Shown: positions 49,546-58,661 of the stretch, in pieces
How the letters are laid out: every line of letters starts with the position of its first letter
How positions within the stretch are numbered: the stretch's first letter is position 1
NCBI GenBank assembly: GCA_050261675.1
Contig: JBLNDO010000024.1
Span: 21,710-85,709 of the forward strand
Length of the DNA: 64,000 nucleotides
From: DASUBN01 sp050261675
GTDB lineage: Bacteria; Pseudomonadota; Gammaproteobacteria; Natronospirales; REEB76
Direction: 5' to 3'
The notes under the pieces: generated by a model
The model's input: only the letters and a program-made list of their open reading frames with translations
The model's database searches: none
What the model was told of the DNA's origin: nothing
Position numbers and translations under genes: made by a program

Positions 49546-51615
49546 TCACCAGCCCTTCTCGATACCGATGAAGAACTCCCGGCCATCCCCGGGGAAATAG
49601 CGGTAATTGCCGAAGGAATAGTCCGCGCGCTCGGCGTAGGCGATGTCCGCCGCGTTGAGGACGTGGAAGGACAGGGCGTAGTCGCTGCCCAGATCCTGGC
49701 GCGCGTAGAGGTTCACGAGGTCGTGGCCACCGTAGCGGTGCGCGTCGTCCTCATCCAGCCAGTAACCGCCCACGTGGAGGTACTCCGCCTCGAGGCGCGT
49801 GGCCGTCACGGGCTGCCAGCGAAGCCGGAAGGAGCCCAGGCTGCGCGGTGCGTATTTCATGTCATTGCCGTAGCGGATCGCGTCCGTCGGGGAAAGCTGC
49901 GCGGCGAACGCATAGGTATGCACCGCGTAGCTTCCCACCAGGTACGCACTCCAGTGCTCGTCGAAGGCATAGGAGAGGGACAGTTCCACGCCTCGGTGAC
50001 GGGTACGGCCGTCGCTCAGGTTGAAGCCGTCGGAGTCCCGGAAGATGAAGTGGTTCTTGAGCATGTAATAGGCGTCCGTGTCCCAGACGAAGCCGCCGGA
50101 TTGGCCGCGCCAGCCCACTTCGTAGTTGTCCAGGGTCACGGAATGCAGGTCCGTCACGTCCTGCTGGTTTTGCAGCGAATAGAGCTCGGAGGCCTCCGGC
50201 GCGCGGGCGCCGCGGCCCAGGTTGGCATAGGCGGTCTGGTCGGGCGTCGCGAGCCAGGTGAGCCCGAACTTGGGCATGACGTTGATGAACTGGTCGCTGC
50301 GGTCCGCCGGGCGGTTGAAGAGACAGGGCCCGAGGGGACAGGGCGTGCCATCCGCCTGCGTATCGCCCACCGGGAGATAGTTCACGTAGCTGTAGCGCAC
50401 CCCTTCGACCCGCAGACCGCCGTTCACGGTCCATTCCGGATTCAGGTCGCGGGTGGCGTGCACGTAGGCCGCGAGCGTGCGGCTGTCGGCGGCGTAGTCG
50501 TAATGCAGGCCTTGGGGTCGCGATGAATTCTGCTGGGGCGAGCCGGTGGTCAGGGGCTCCGGCTGGAACTCCAGGATGCTCCCGTGCACGAATTCGCCGT
50601 CCACGCCGTAGATGACCTGGGTGTCTGCGTCCGTACGGGTGCGCAGCGCCGCCTGCCATCCCAGGCTGTTGTCTGCGTCGTCCTCCACGGGCTCGCCGGG
50701 AATGAAATGCTGCACGAAGGCCATGGTGTTGCGCCGCGCGTAGGGCGTGAACTCCAGGTCGCGGTCCTCGCTCAAGTCCACCTGCCAGCGCTCGGCCAGG
50801 AGCCAGCTCTGGGCATCCCGGTAGGCGCCGGGAGTCGGATTGGAATCCCGCAGGCTCTCGTCCCGATAGGCGCTGATGCCGTAGATATAACCTGCCGTCT
50901 TCTGATCCAGATTGGTGGCGGCCAAGAGCGTCTCGCGGCTGACGCCGCCTTCCACGCTGTCGAAGCGCAGGTCGAACTTCTGCTGGTCGTAGCCCGAGTC
51001 GGCACGGAAGCCGGCGTCGTGGGAAGCATTGGCGCTCAGGCGGAAACCGCGGCTCCCGTCCCAGTCTCCGATGCTCGCCTCGGCGCGGGTGTACTCATGG
51101 CTGCCGCGCTCGAGGCCCAAGCTGTCGGTGGGGTTCATGTCCGGCGCCTGGGTCAGCACGTTGACGATGCCGTGCAGGGCGTTGCCGCCGTAGAGCACCG
51201 AGCCCGGGCCGCGGATGACTTCCACCGCCGCCGCTTGTTCGATGTTGAGTTCCAGGAGCGCGTTCACGTTGCAGAAGCCGGCGGGCTGGATGGGGATGCC
51301 ATCCTCCAGCAGCAGGAACGCGCCGCAGGCCCCCTGGCCCGTGAACAGCGGCGAGCGCAGCCCCATGAGGCTCTCCTGCCCGCCGCCTTGGGTCACCCAG
51401 GCGCCCGGGATGACGCTGAAAATCTGCGCCGGGTGGGTCTCACGGATAAGGGAGAGGGTCTCGCCGTCGAGGCGGGTGGTGTTGTCTGCGAGGCGGCGCT
51501 GGGTGACCGGGGCGCGGGTATCCGTGACCGTCACCTGGCCCAGCGCCACGCCGTCGTCGGCCCGGGAGAAACCGGGCAGCGTGAAGAGGAACAGAAATAC
51601 GGCGGTTTTCGTCAC
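49546..51615 (-). CDS. TonB-dependent receptor
   Basis: The 689-residue protein has a signal peptide (TAVFLFLFTLPGFSRA), a TonB-box-like VALGQVTVTDTRAP, a plug (about 45-150; RETHPAQIFSVIPGAWV, VEVIRGPGSVLYGGNALHGIVNV) and a barrel ending EFFIGIEKGW. Unusual for a plug are three cysteines (GACGAFLL, GFCNVN). Substrate unknown. GTG at 51615 overlaps the stop of the PQQ dehydrogenase (GTGA), so the two are co-translated and probably functionally linked: import of a sugar/alcohol or of PQQ itself (inference). Confidence 0.9.
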   Translation of the reverse strand: MTKTAVFLFLFTLPGFSRADDGVALGQVTVTDTRAPVTQRRLADNTTRLDGETLSLIRETHPAQIFSVIPGAWVTQGGGQESLMGLRSPLFTGQGACGAFLLLEDGIPIQPAGFCNVNALLELNIEQAAAVEVIRGPGSVLYGGNALHGIVNVLTQAPDMNPTDSLGLERGSHEYTRAEASIGDWDGSRGFRLSANASHDAGFRADSGYDQQKFDLRFDSVEGGVSRETLLAATNLDQKTAGYIYGISAYRDESLRDSNPTPGAYRDAQSWLLAERWQVDLSEDRDLEFTPYARRNTMAFVQHFIPGEPVEDDADNSLGWQAALRTRTDADTQVIYGVDGEFVHGSILEFQPEPLTTGSPQQNSSRPQGLHYDYAADSRTLAAYVHATRDLNPEWTVNGGLRVEGVRYSYVNYLPVGDTQADGTPCPLGPCLFNRPADRSDQFINVMPKFGLTWLATPDQTAYANLGRGARAPEASELYSLQNQQDVTDLHSVTLDNYEVGWRGQSGGFVWDTDAYYMLKNHFIFRDSDGFNLSDGRTRHRGVELSLSYAFDEHWSAYLVGSYAVHTYAFAAQLSPTDAIRYGNDMKYAPRSLGSFRLRWQPVTATRLEAEYLHVGGYWLDEDDAHRYGGHDLVNLYARQDLGSDYALSFHVLNAADIAYAERADYSFGNYRYFPGDGREFFIGIEKGW

Positions 51616-53549
51616 TGCGGCAGCGCGTAGGCGACCACATAGTCGCCGCGGGTGGTGTCGCCCTTGTAGCCGCCGGCGGCGATCACCACGAACTGGCGCC
51701 CGCCCACCGAATAGGTCATGGGCGTGGCCTGGCCGCCCGCCGGCAGCTTGTCATCCCACAGGAGCTTGCCGGTCTCCAGGTCGAAGGCGCGGAAGCGGTC
51801 GTCCTTCAGGCTGGCGGCGATGAACACCAGGCCGCCGGCGGTCACCATGGGCCCGCCGATGACCGGCATGCCGATGTTCACATGGAGCAGCGGGTCGTCC
51901 CCCAGCGGGATCTGCCACTTGATGGTGCCGTGCTCCATGTCCACGGCCGTGAGTTTGCCCCAGGGTGGCGTGAGACAGGGAATGCCGAAATGGGCTTTGA
52001 ACACCCGGCGGCGCATCGCATAGGGCGTACCCCGCTGGCGGCCGAATTCCCAGTCGTCATATTGCGGATCCTTGAGTTCCACCTCCAGCTGGTCGCGCGG
52101 CACCAGCGCCACCTGGAACGCCAGGTCCATGGTGTCCGCCACAGCGATCTGGCGCACCGGGTCGAAGGCGAGGCTGCCCCAGTTTGAGCCGCCGGCGTTG
52201 CCCGGAAGCATGATGGATTCCTTGGTGGAGGGCGGCTGGAAGATGCCCTCGGAGCGGTCCGCTTCGATGACCTGACGGCAGGCGTGGGTGTTGAAGAAGG
52301 CGCCGCCCCAGGCATCCTCCGGCTTCACCGGCGTCTGACGTACAAGGGCGGGCGGCGCGGAAGGAAAAGGTTGGGTGGGCGACGGCGTCTCCCCCGGCAC
52401 CGCGTCCTGGGGCACGGGCTTCTCCACGATGGGAAACACCGGCGTGCCCGTCTCCCGGTCGAAGGTGAAGAGAAAGCCGGTCTTGTCGGCCTGGATCACC
52501 GCCGGCACGTGCCGGCCGTCGTGCACGAGATCCACCAGCGCCGGCTGGGAAGCCAGGTCGTAGTCCCAGAGGTCGTGGTGCACCAATTGGTAGCCCCAAA
52601 CGAGCTTGCCGGTGTTCGCATCCAGCGCCACCAGGGAATTGGCCCAGCGGTTGTCGCCGGGCCGCTCACCGCCGAAGAAATCCGGGCTGGCGGAGCCGGT
52701 GGGCACGTAGACGAGATGGCGCGCGGCATCCACGGACAAGGGCGCCCAGGCGTTGGCGGCGCCCGTGATCTTCGCGCCCTCCGGGCTCCACTCCTTGTAC
52801 ACGGGGTTGGAGGGATCCCGGGGAATCGGGTCCCAGCTCCACAAGAGCTTGCCGCTCCTCGCGTCGAAGGCGCGCAGGATGCCGAGCTCCAGCTGCACCG
52901 CGCGGTTGTCGCCGATGGAAGAGCCCACGATCACCTTGCCGTCCACGATGGCGGGCGGTGAGGTGACGAGGTAGTTGCGCCATTCGCCGTCCGGCGCATC
53001 CACCGAGTGCACGTCCTTCAGGAGATTCACCTCGCCGTGCTCGCCGAAATCCTCGCAGGACTTGCCGGTGGCCGCGTCCAGGGCCAGCAATCGGCTGTCC
53101 AGCGTCGGCGCGTAGATGCGCGCATGGCAGGGCGCGGACGCCGGGCTCGCCTCGTCCACCCACAGGGACACGCCGCGGGAGACGCCGTCGGAATAATGGA
53201 GATCGTTGCGGTTATGGCTGTCGTGCTTCCAACGCAGCCCGCCGGTGGCCGCGTCGATGGCGATGACATTGGTGGATGGCGTGGTGAAGTACAGCGCGCC
53301 GTCGTAGAGGATGGGGGTGGCCTCGAAGGCGGAGCGGTCCCAATCCTTGACCCCCTGCCCCAGCTCCCCGGTGCGGAACACCCAGACCACCCGGAGGTCC
53401 TTCACGTTCTCGCGGTTGATCTGGGTAAGCGGCGAATAGCGCGTGCCGCCCGCATCGCCGCCGTAGGCGGGCCAGCCCGCGTCGCCAGGCGCGGCCAGGG
53501 CGGTACCCACGGTACCTAGAGCGAAGAACGCGATCAGGGACTTCAGCAT
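51612..53549 (-). CDS. PQQ-dependent dehydrogenase (quinoprotein), soluble type
   Basis: The 645-residue protein has a signal peptide (SLIAFFALGTVGTALA) and an eight-bladed propeller with the typical W-motifs (ALDANTGKLVWGYQLVHHDLWDYD, AFDLETGKLLWDDKLPAGGQATP). WPAYGGDAGGTRYSPLTQI is the usual start of glucose/quinate-type quinoproteins, but the five-helix membrane anchor is missing, so it is a periplasmic relative. It oxidises a sugar or alcohol using PQQ; exact substrate unknown. No pqq synthesis genes are in view, so the cofactor may be imported. Confidence 0.9.
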   Translation of the reverse strand: MLKSLIAFFALGTVGTALAAPGDAGWPAYGGDAGGTRYSPLTQINRENVKDLRVVWVFRTGELGQGVKDWDRSAFEATPILYDGALYFTTPSTNVIAIDAATGGLRWKHDSHNRNDLHYSDGVSRGVSLWVDEASPASAPCHARIYAPTLDSRLLALDAATGKSCEDFGEHGEVNLLKDVHSVDAPDGEWRNYLVTSPPAIVDGKVIVGSSIGDNRAVQLELGILRAFDARSGKLLWSWDPIPRDPSNPVYKEWSPEGAKITGAANAWAPLSVDAARHLVYVPTGSASPDFFGGERPGDNRWANSLVALDANTGKLVWGYQLVHHDLWDYDLASQPALVDLVHDGRHVPAVIQADKTGFLFTFDRETGTPVFPIVEKPVPQDAVPGETPSPTQPFPSAPPALVRQTPVKPEDAWGGAFFNTHACRQVIEADRSEGIFQPPSTKESIMLPGNAGGSNWGSLAFDPVRQIAVADTMDLAFQVALVPRDQLEVELKDPQYDDWEFGRQRGTPYAMRRRVFKAHFGIPCLTPPWGKLTAVDMEHGTIKWQIPLGDDPLLHVNIGMPVIGGPMVTAGGLVFIAASLKDDRFRAFDLETGKLLWDDKLPAGGQATPMTYSVGGRQFVVIAAGGYKGDTTRGDYVVAYALPQ

Positions 53550-53666
53550 GGCAGCCACTCCGCGTAAAGGTGGCCTCACTTTAGGCAGCCCCGCCGGGGC
53601 CCGCCATAAGGATAGTGACGAGCGGCGCTCTTTGGGGGTGAACGGAGCGGCGGACGTGACCAGCCG

Positions 53667-54536
53667 CTATTGAAAGAGATGATTCAGACGGTTCCGATAC
53701 CGGCGGCTGAAGTTCACGAAGCTGCCGTCCTTGAGCAGGATGCGGTAGTCGCCGTGGTCCCAGGGCTGGATCTCCCGGATGCGGTCGATGTTCACCACGT
53801 GGCCGCGGTGCACCCGGGCGAAGCGCTGCTCGTCCAGGCGGCGCGCCAGGCCCTCCAGGGATTCCCGCAGCCGGTAGCTCTGGCCGCCGGCGTGGATGAT
53901 GACGTAGTTGCCGTCCGCCTCCACGCGGTCGATCTCGCCGGCGTCGAGGATGAACTCACGGTTGAGCTTGCGCACCACGAGTTTCTCGCGGGCAGCGCCT
54001 TCCGCGCGCGGTTCCAGCACGGCGGCATCGGGATCGGCCTTGTAGGCGCGTGCGTCCAGCCACAGGCCGTAGACCCGGAAAGCCTGCAGGCCCGCGGTCA
54101 GGATGATGAACGTGACGAGATCCTTGCGCAGTTCGTAGGGCCAGTTCAGCCAGAAGGGGCCGAAATCGTAGCGTTCGCCGGCGAAGGCATAGGCGAGCCG
54201 GCGCAGGAGCACCATGCCTTCCACATGCAGGAGCGAGAACAAGACCGCGCCGGTGAGGTAGGCCGGCAGGCTGCGCCACCAGGAGAGGCGGGTGAGGGGG
54301 AAGTGCGCCAATACCCAGGCAAGCGCCGGGATCAGCAGGAACACCATGAGGTGGCTCGAGCCCTCCCACACCGCCGGCTTCCAGGCGGGCAATAGGTCAC
54401 CGGCGCGGGCGTGGTCGTCCAGCACCGTGGAGATGTTCTCCAGGCAGGCGAGGAACAACAGCACGCCGAAAAACAGCAGCTGCCAGACGAAGATCCGGCG
54501 CGCGGTTCCGGGCGTCAGTTCCGGGGCGTTTTCCAT
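53667..54536 (-). CDS. Membrane-anchored LytTR-family transcriptional regulator
   Basis: The 289-residue protein has four or so membrane helices (about 18-165) and a C-terminal LytTR DNA-binding domain (about 185-289; REFILDAGEIDRVEADGNYVIIHAGGQSY and FARVHRGHVVNIDRIREIQPW). No receiver domain is present, so it is controlled by the membrane part, not by phosphorylation. The gap to the upstream Asp-box gene is 24 bases. A -10-like TATCAT eight bases before ATG gives it a possible separate promoter. Target unknown. Confidence 0.87.
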   Translation of the reverse strand: MENAPELTPGTARRIFVWQLLFFGVLLFLACLENISTVLDDHARAGDLLPAWKPAVWEGSSHLMVFLLIPALAWVLAHFPLTRLSWWRSLPAYLTGAVLFSLLHVEGMVLLRRLAYAFAGERYDFGPFWLNWPYELRKDLVTFIILTAGLQAFRVYGLWLDARAYKADPDAAVLEPRAEGAAREKLVVRKLNREFILDAGEIDRVEADGNYVIIHAGGQSYRLRESLEGLARRLDEQRFARVHRGHVVNIDRIREIQPWDHGDYRILLKDGSFVNFSRRYRNRLNHLFQ

Positions 54537-54544
54537 GGGCCCCG

Positions 54545-54550
54545 ATGATA
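54545..54550 (-). promoter_or_regulatory. -10 box TATCAT of the LytTR gene
   Basis: On the minus strand TATCAT ends eight bases before the ATG at 54536, between the stop of the Asp-box gene and this start, giving an almost leaderless internal promoter. Confidence 0.35.
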
Positions 54551-54560
54551 GCGCAGCCCG

Positions 54561-57500
54561 TCAGTTGCCCGTTTTCTTGGCGCCCAGTTCGGGGAGACCC
54601 GCCGCTTTCAAATCCGCGTTCAGGCTCGGCAGGTCCTCCGCCTTCGTCTTCGCCCAGGCCGCCAGGGCCTTGTCGGCATTGCCCTTCTGCTTGGCGTAGC
54701 CCGTGAGCGCGTCCGCGCTGGGCGGGCCGTCGGCGTTCTGCACCGAAGGCAGGAGCGCGTCGAAGGCCTGCACCACGTCGGCGAGGCTGCCGACTTTCTC
54801 CGGCGCGCCCCCGGGCTGGCCGTAGCCCGGCGGCACCGCGTGGAGCTCGGTGGCGGCGGACAACTTGTCCTCGAAGGCCTTGAGGCGGGCGGCCAAATCC
54901 GCCGACGCCTTGGACTGGAGGTCTTCCAGCTGCTTCAGGATGCCCGTGACCTCGTCCGCGGCCTGGGCGAGCTTCAAACGCTCGGCCTCGATCTGGAAAG
55001 CGAGTTGCTGCTCCTTGGCGAGATCCGCCTGGCTCACCTTCACCCGCGGGTCGTTCAGTACCGTGAGCGGCTGCGAATAGCTCTTGCCCGCCACCGTGAG
55101 CTTCGCGGTGTAGGTGCCCGGCAGCACCCACACGCCCGTGGTGGGCGGAGCCTGGTCCTGGTTCACGGCCAGTTCCGGCGGCAGCATGCCGTGCAGGTCC
55201 CACACGAAGCGGTGCGCGCCGGCCGCGGCCGAGAGCGGCGCCAACTGCGGGAACCAGTCCGGTGTGGCGTCGATCTCGGCGAGATCGGGCAGGGTCTGTT
55301 TGTCGGCGCTGGAGAAGTGCTGCACGGTCTTGCCCTGGGCGTCGAGGATGTCCAGGGTCACGGGGTCCGTGCTCGCATCCTTCAGCCAGTAATCCAGCGC
55401 CGCGCCGTTCGGCGGGTTGGGAGCCGCCGGCTCGTCGCGGTGCAGCAGCGTGCCGGTGAACGCCGGCAGGTGGAGGCGCACCGCGTTGTCCGGCTTGAAC
55501 AAAGCGACATCTCCGACGTTGTCGAGCTGGCGAAGCGCGGAAATGCCGTCCAGAACCCAGAACGCCCGCCCGTGGGTGGCGATCACGAGGTCGTCGTTGT
55601 ACTGGGTGTGGTGCACATCGATGTCGCGGATGGAGGTGACGGGCAGGTTGAGCTGCAGCGTCTGCCAGTGCTCGCCGTCGTCGAAGGACACGTACATGCC
55701 GAATTCGGTGCCGGCGTAGAGCAGGCCCTTCTTCACCGGGTCCTCGCGCACCACGTTCACGAAGCTGCCGTCGGGGATGCCGGCGGTGACCAAGTCCCAG
55801 CTCTTGCCGCCGTCGTGGGTGCGGTAGATGTAGGGCTTGTAGTCGTCCACCCGGTGCCGGTCGATGGCGGCGTAGGCGGTTTCGGCGTCGAAGTGCCCGG
55901 CCTCGATGATGCCCACCTTGGACCAGGGCGTGAGCGCGGGCGGCGTCACGTCCTTCCAGCCCTTCTTGTTGGCGGTGTTGCGGTTGCGCCAGATCAGGCC
56001 GTCGTCGGTGCCGACCCAGACGTCGTTGGCGGAAAAGCGCGAGGGCGCGATGGCGTAGATCACGCCGCGCCGCGGACCCACCGTGGCGGTGTTGGCCGCG
56101 GACACCGCGTCCAGGTTCGGCGGCACCGTCAGGTTCTTGCGCGTCAGGTCGTCGGACAGGAGGTCCCAGTGCCGGCCGCCGTCGCGGGTGCGGAACAGGT
56201 ACTGGTTGCCGAAATACAGCGCCTTACGGTCCTTGGGGGAGAAGGCCAGCGGCAGGGTCCATTCGCTGCGGTAGATCTTGGGGTAGGCGAGCGTCGGGTC
56301 CACGTCCGCGGTCTGGCCGCTCTTCTGGTCGAGCCGGTCCACGGTGCCGCCATACACGGTGTCCGGATCGTCCGGGTCGGGCGCGATGTTGCCGCTCTCG
56401 CCACCGACGGACAACTCATGGAACTGTTCCATGCTGATGCCGTCGTAACGGTCCCCCGACTGGCTCGGCACCGCCGCGGCGCCCGAATCCTGCTGTGCGC
56501 CGTACACCCAATAGGGGAAGCGGCTGTCGGTGATGACGTGGTAGAACTGGCCGGTGGGCTGGTTGTACCAGGAGGACCAGGTGTCGCCGCCGTTGACGCT
56601 GATGATGGCGCCCTGGTCCACGCCGCTGATCATGCGGCGGCCGTCGTCCGGGTCTATCCAAAGGGAGTGAAAATCATCGCCCGTGGGGTCGCCGAGGAAC
56701 GGCACGAAGCTCTTGCCGCCGTCCGTGGACTTGTACATGGCGGTATCGGAGACGTACACCACGTCCGGATTCTTGGGGTCCACGGTGACGCCGCCGAAAT
56801 ACCAGCCGCGCTGCCAGATGCGATGGTCCTTGGAGACCAAGGAGAAGCTCGCGCCCGCGTCGTTGGAGCGGTACAGCCCGCCGTGCTTGGCGTCCACCAG
56901 CACGTACACGGTGCCGGGATTGGAAGACGAGACCGCGATGCCGATGCGTCCCAGACCCTCCGCTGCGATGCCGTGGCCGGTGATCTCCGTCCAGGTGTCG
57001 CCGCCGTCCGCCGACTTGTACAAGCCGCTGCCGGGCCCGTTGGAGGGCGGGTACACGTTCCAGGGCGGGCGGCGGGTCTGCCACAGGCTGGCGTAAACGG
57101 TCTTGGCATCGGCCCCGAAGGCGAGATCGACGGCGCCCGTGTCTTCGTTCTTGTAGAGCACCTTCTTCCAATTCTGGCCGCCGTCCGTGGAGCGGAACAC
57201 GCCGCGCACGGCGTTGGGCCCGTAACCGTGGCCGAGCGCCGCCACGAACACCACGTCCGGATTCGATGGGTCTATCAATATCTTGCCGATCTGGAACGAG
57301 TCGTCGAGTCCGATGTGGCTCCAGGTCTTGCCCGCGTCCACGGACTTGTAAATGCCGTTGCCGTGGCCGATGTCGGAACGCATGTCGGCCTCGCCCGAGC
57401 CCACGTAGATCACGTTCGGGTCGGAGGGCGCCACGGCGAGCGCGCCGATGGAGCCCACGGGCTCGGCGTCAAAGATGGGCTGCCAGGTGCGCCCCGTGTC

Positions 57501-57707
57501 ACGGCTTTCCCACACGCCACCGTCGACGGAGCCGAAATAGAAGTGTTTCGGGTCGCCGCGCACCCCCGAGACCGCCAGCACCCGGCCGCCGCGGAAAGGG
57601 CCGATGAGGCGCCATTTCAATCCGCCGTAGAGCGCGGGGTCCACCCCGGCCGCCTGGAGGGAGGCGCTGACGAGAAGGCAAGCGAGGGCGGCGAGGCGGA
57701 GCTTCAT
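54561..57707 (-). CDS. Large secreted Asp-box (VPS10/BNR-like) repeat protein
   Basis: The 1048-residue protein has a signal peptide (LRLAALACLLVSASLQAA) and a long beta-propeller region with about ten Asp-box repeats (SRDTGRTW, SVDAGKTW, STDGGQNW, SADGGDTW, STDGGKSF, TRDGGRHW, THDGGKSW and others) up to about residue 700. The final 300 residues include a beta domain and a predicted coiled coil (SQADLAKEQQLAFQIEAERLKLAQ). Such proteins are labelled glycosyl hydrolase or sortilin-like, without proven catalysis. AGGAG precedes ATG at 57707; the frame is open to 57851 with no better site. Confidence 0.85.
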   Translation of the reverse strand: MKLRLAALACLLVSASLQAAGVDPALYGGLKWRLIGPFRGGRVLAVSGVRGDPKHFYFGSVDGGVWESRDTGRTWQPIFDAEPVGSIGALAVAPSDPNVIYVGSGEADMRSDIGHGNGIYKSVDAGKTWSHIGLDDSFQIGKILIDPSNPDVVFVAALGHGYGPNAVRGVFRSTDGGQNWKKVLYKNEDTGAVDLAFGADAKTVYASLWQTRRPPWNVYPPSNGPGSGLYKSADGGDTWTEITGHGIAAEGLGRIGIAVSSSNPGTVYVLVDAKHGGLYRSNDAGASFSLVSKDHRIWQRGWYFGGVTVDPKNPDVVYVSDTAMYKSTDGGKSFVPFLGDPTGDDFHSLWIDPDDGRRMISGVDQGAIISVNGGDTWSSWYNQPTGQFYHVITDSRFPYWVYGAQQDSGAAAVPSQSGDRYDGISMEQFHELSVGGESGNIAPDPDDPDTVYGGTVDRLDQKSGQTADVDPTLAYPKIYRSEWTLPLAFSPKDRKALYFGNQYLFRTRDGGRHWDLLSDDLTRKNLTVPPNLDAVSAANTATVGPRRGVIYAIAPSRFSANDVWVGTDDGLIWRNRNTANKKGWKDVTPPALTPWSKVGIIEAGHFDAETAYAAIDRHRVDDYKPYIYRTHDGGKSWDLVTAGIPDGSFVNVVREDPVKKGLLYAGTEFGMYVSFDDGEHWQTLQLNLPVTSIRDIDVHHTQYNDDLVIATHGRAFWVLDGISALRQLDNVGDVALFKPDNAVRLHLPAFTGTLLHRDEPAAPNPPNGAALDYWLKDASTDPVTLDILDAQGKTVQHFSSADKQTLPDLAEIDATPDWFPQLAPLSAAAGAHRFVWDLHGMLPPELAVNQDQAPPTTGVWVLPGTYTAKLTVAGKSYSQPLTVLNDPRVKVSQADLAKEQQLAFQIEAERLKLAQAADEVTGILKQLEDLQSKASADLAARLKAFEDKLSAATELHAVPPGYGQPGGAPEKVGSLADVVQAFDALLPSVQNADGPPSADALTGYAKQKGNADKALAAWAKTKAEDLPSLNADLKAAGLPELGAKKTGN

Positions 57708-57862
57708 GCGGGTCTCCTGGGGGGAATGCAGCCACTTCTGACCAAGACGCCGGGCAGAAGTGCCCGACAAAGATGCAGAGTTTACTGCCCCAGGGGCCGC
57801 CGTACAGGCCAGTTTCGGCCCCGGCCCTGGGCCAGAATTTCCGACCGGCACGGTCCATCGGC

Positions 57863-57868
57863 CATAAT
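57863..57868 (+). promoter_or_regulatory. -10 box CATAAT of arsC, leaderless position
   Basis: CATAAT ends six bases before the ATG at 57875. Only a weak AGG lies between, so this may be a leaderless message. Confidence 0.4.
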
Positions 57869-57874
57869 TAGGTC

Positions 57875-58348
57875 ATGAACGTGCTGTTCTTATGCACCGG
57901 CAATTCCGCCCGCAGCATCCTGGCGGAAGCCCTGCTGAACGCACGCGCCGCAGGACGCTTGCGGGCCTTCAGCGCCGGCAGCCACCCCAAGGGCGAGGTG
58001 CATCCCCTGGCCCTGGAGGTGCTGCGCACCTGCGAAGTGGACGCCGTAGGTCTGCGCAGCAAGAGCTGGGACGAATTCGCGGGTGACGATGCGCCGCACA
58101 TGGACGTGGTGATCACCGTCTGCGACCAGGCGGCGGCGGAAGCCTGTCCGCTCTGGCCCGGGGCGCCGGTGAAGGCGCATTGGGGACTGCCGGATCCGGC
58201 GGCGGTAGAGGGCAGTGACACCGAGCGCCTGGCCGCGTTCGCCGCGGCCTTCACCGTCATCGAAAGGCGCATCGAGATGCTCCTGAACCTGCCGCTGGAA
58301 CACCTGAGCCCCGACGAACTGCAACAGCAGCTGCGCGAGATTCACTGA
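57875..58348 (+). CDS. arsC: Arsenate reductase, low-molecular-weight phosphatase type
   Basis: The 157-residue protein starts with the P-loop VLFLCTGNSARSILAEAL (Cys7 nucleophile, Arg13) and has the aspartate in HWGLPDPAAVEG. The redox pair expected of thioredoxin-coupled ArsC appears in TVCDQAAAEACPLWPG. It reduces arsenate to arsenite or, if the redox cysteines serve otherwise, acts as a phosphatase. No other ars genes are near, so it stands alone. The opposite strand holds the Asp-box gene. Confidence 0.85.
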   Translation: MNVLFLCTGNSARSILAEALLNARAAGRLRAFSAGSHPKGEVHPLALEVLRTCEVDAVGLRSKSWDEFAGDDAPHMDVVITVCDQAAAEACPLWPGAPVKAHWGLPDPAAVEGSDTERLAAFAAAFTVIERRIEMLLNLPLEHLSPDELQQQLREIH

Positions 58349-58661
58349 GAGAGATGCTGCGCGCCACTCTGCTGAATGGCCAGCCCCCTGGAATATGAAT
58401 TTTTTGTGACAGAAGTGCGCAAAGAATTCATAGACAAAATCGATCAGAAAATCACACTCCCCGCGTTTTGATAACCCTCCCCCTCAACAAAAGGCCTTGG
58501 GCGGTCCGAGAATATCGCGGTAACAGATGGAACTGCGCTGTTCTGGGTCTCATGTCTTGTTAATCCCTAACATCCACTTCTGGTCGCAAAGTTCCCATCA
58601 ATCAGCGTCCCGCTGATCCTACCCCGCGACCAACTGAATCCGCAGCCGAAAGAAGATCTGT
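58349..58661. other. AT-richer intergenic segment with an IS30-end-like sequence
   Basis: No gene is visible in this 313-base stretch. Composition drops well below the flanks (for example 58395-58470). At 58627-58644 CGACCAACTGAATCCGCA matches the outer 18 bases of the right end of the IS30 element at 21772-21789 at 17 positions. No second end or transposase remnant is present. Confidence 0.5.
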
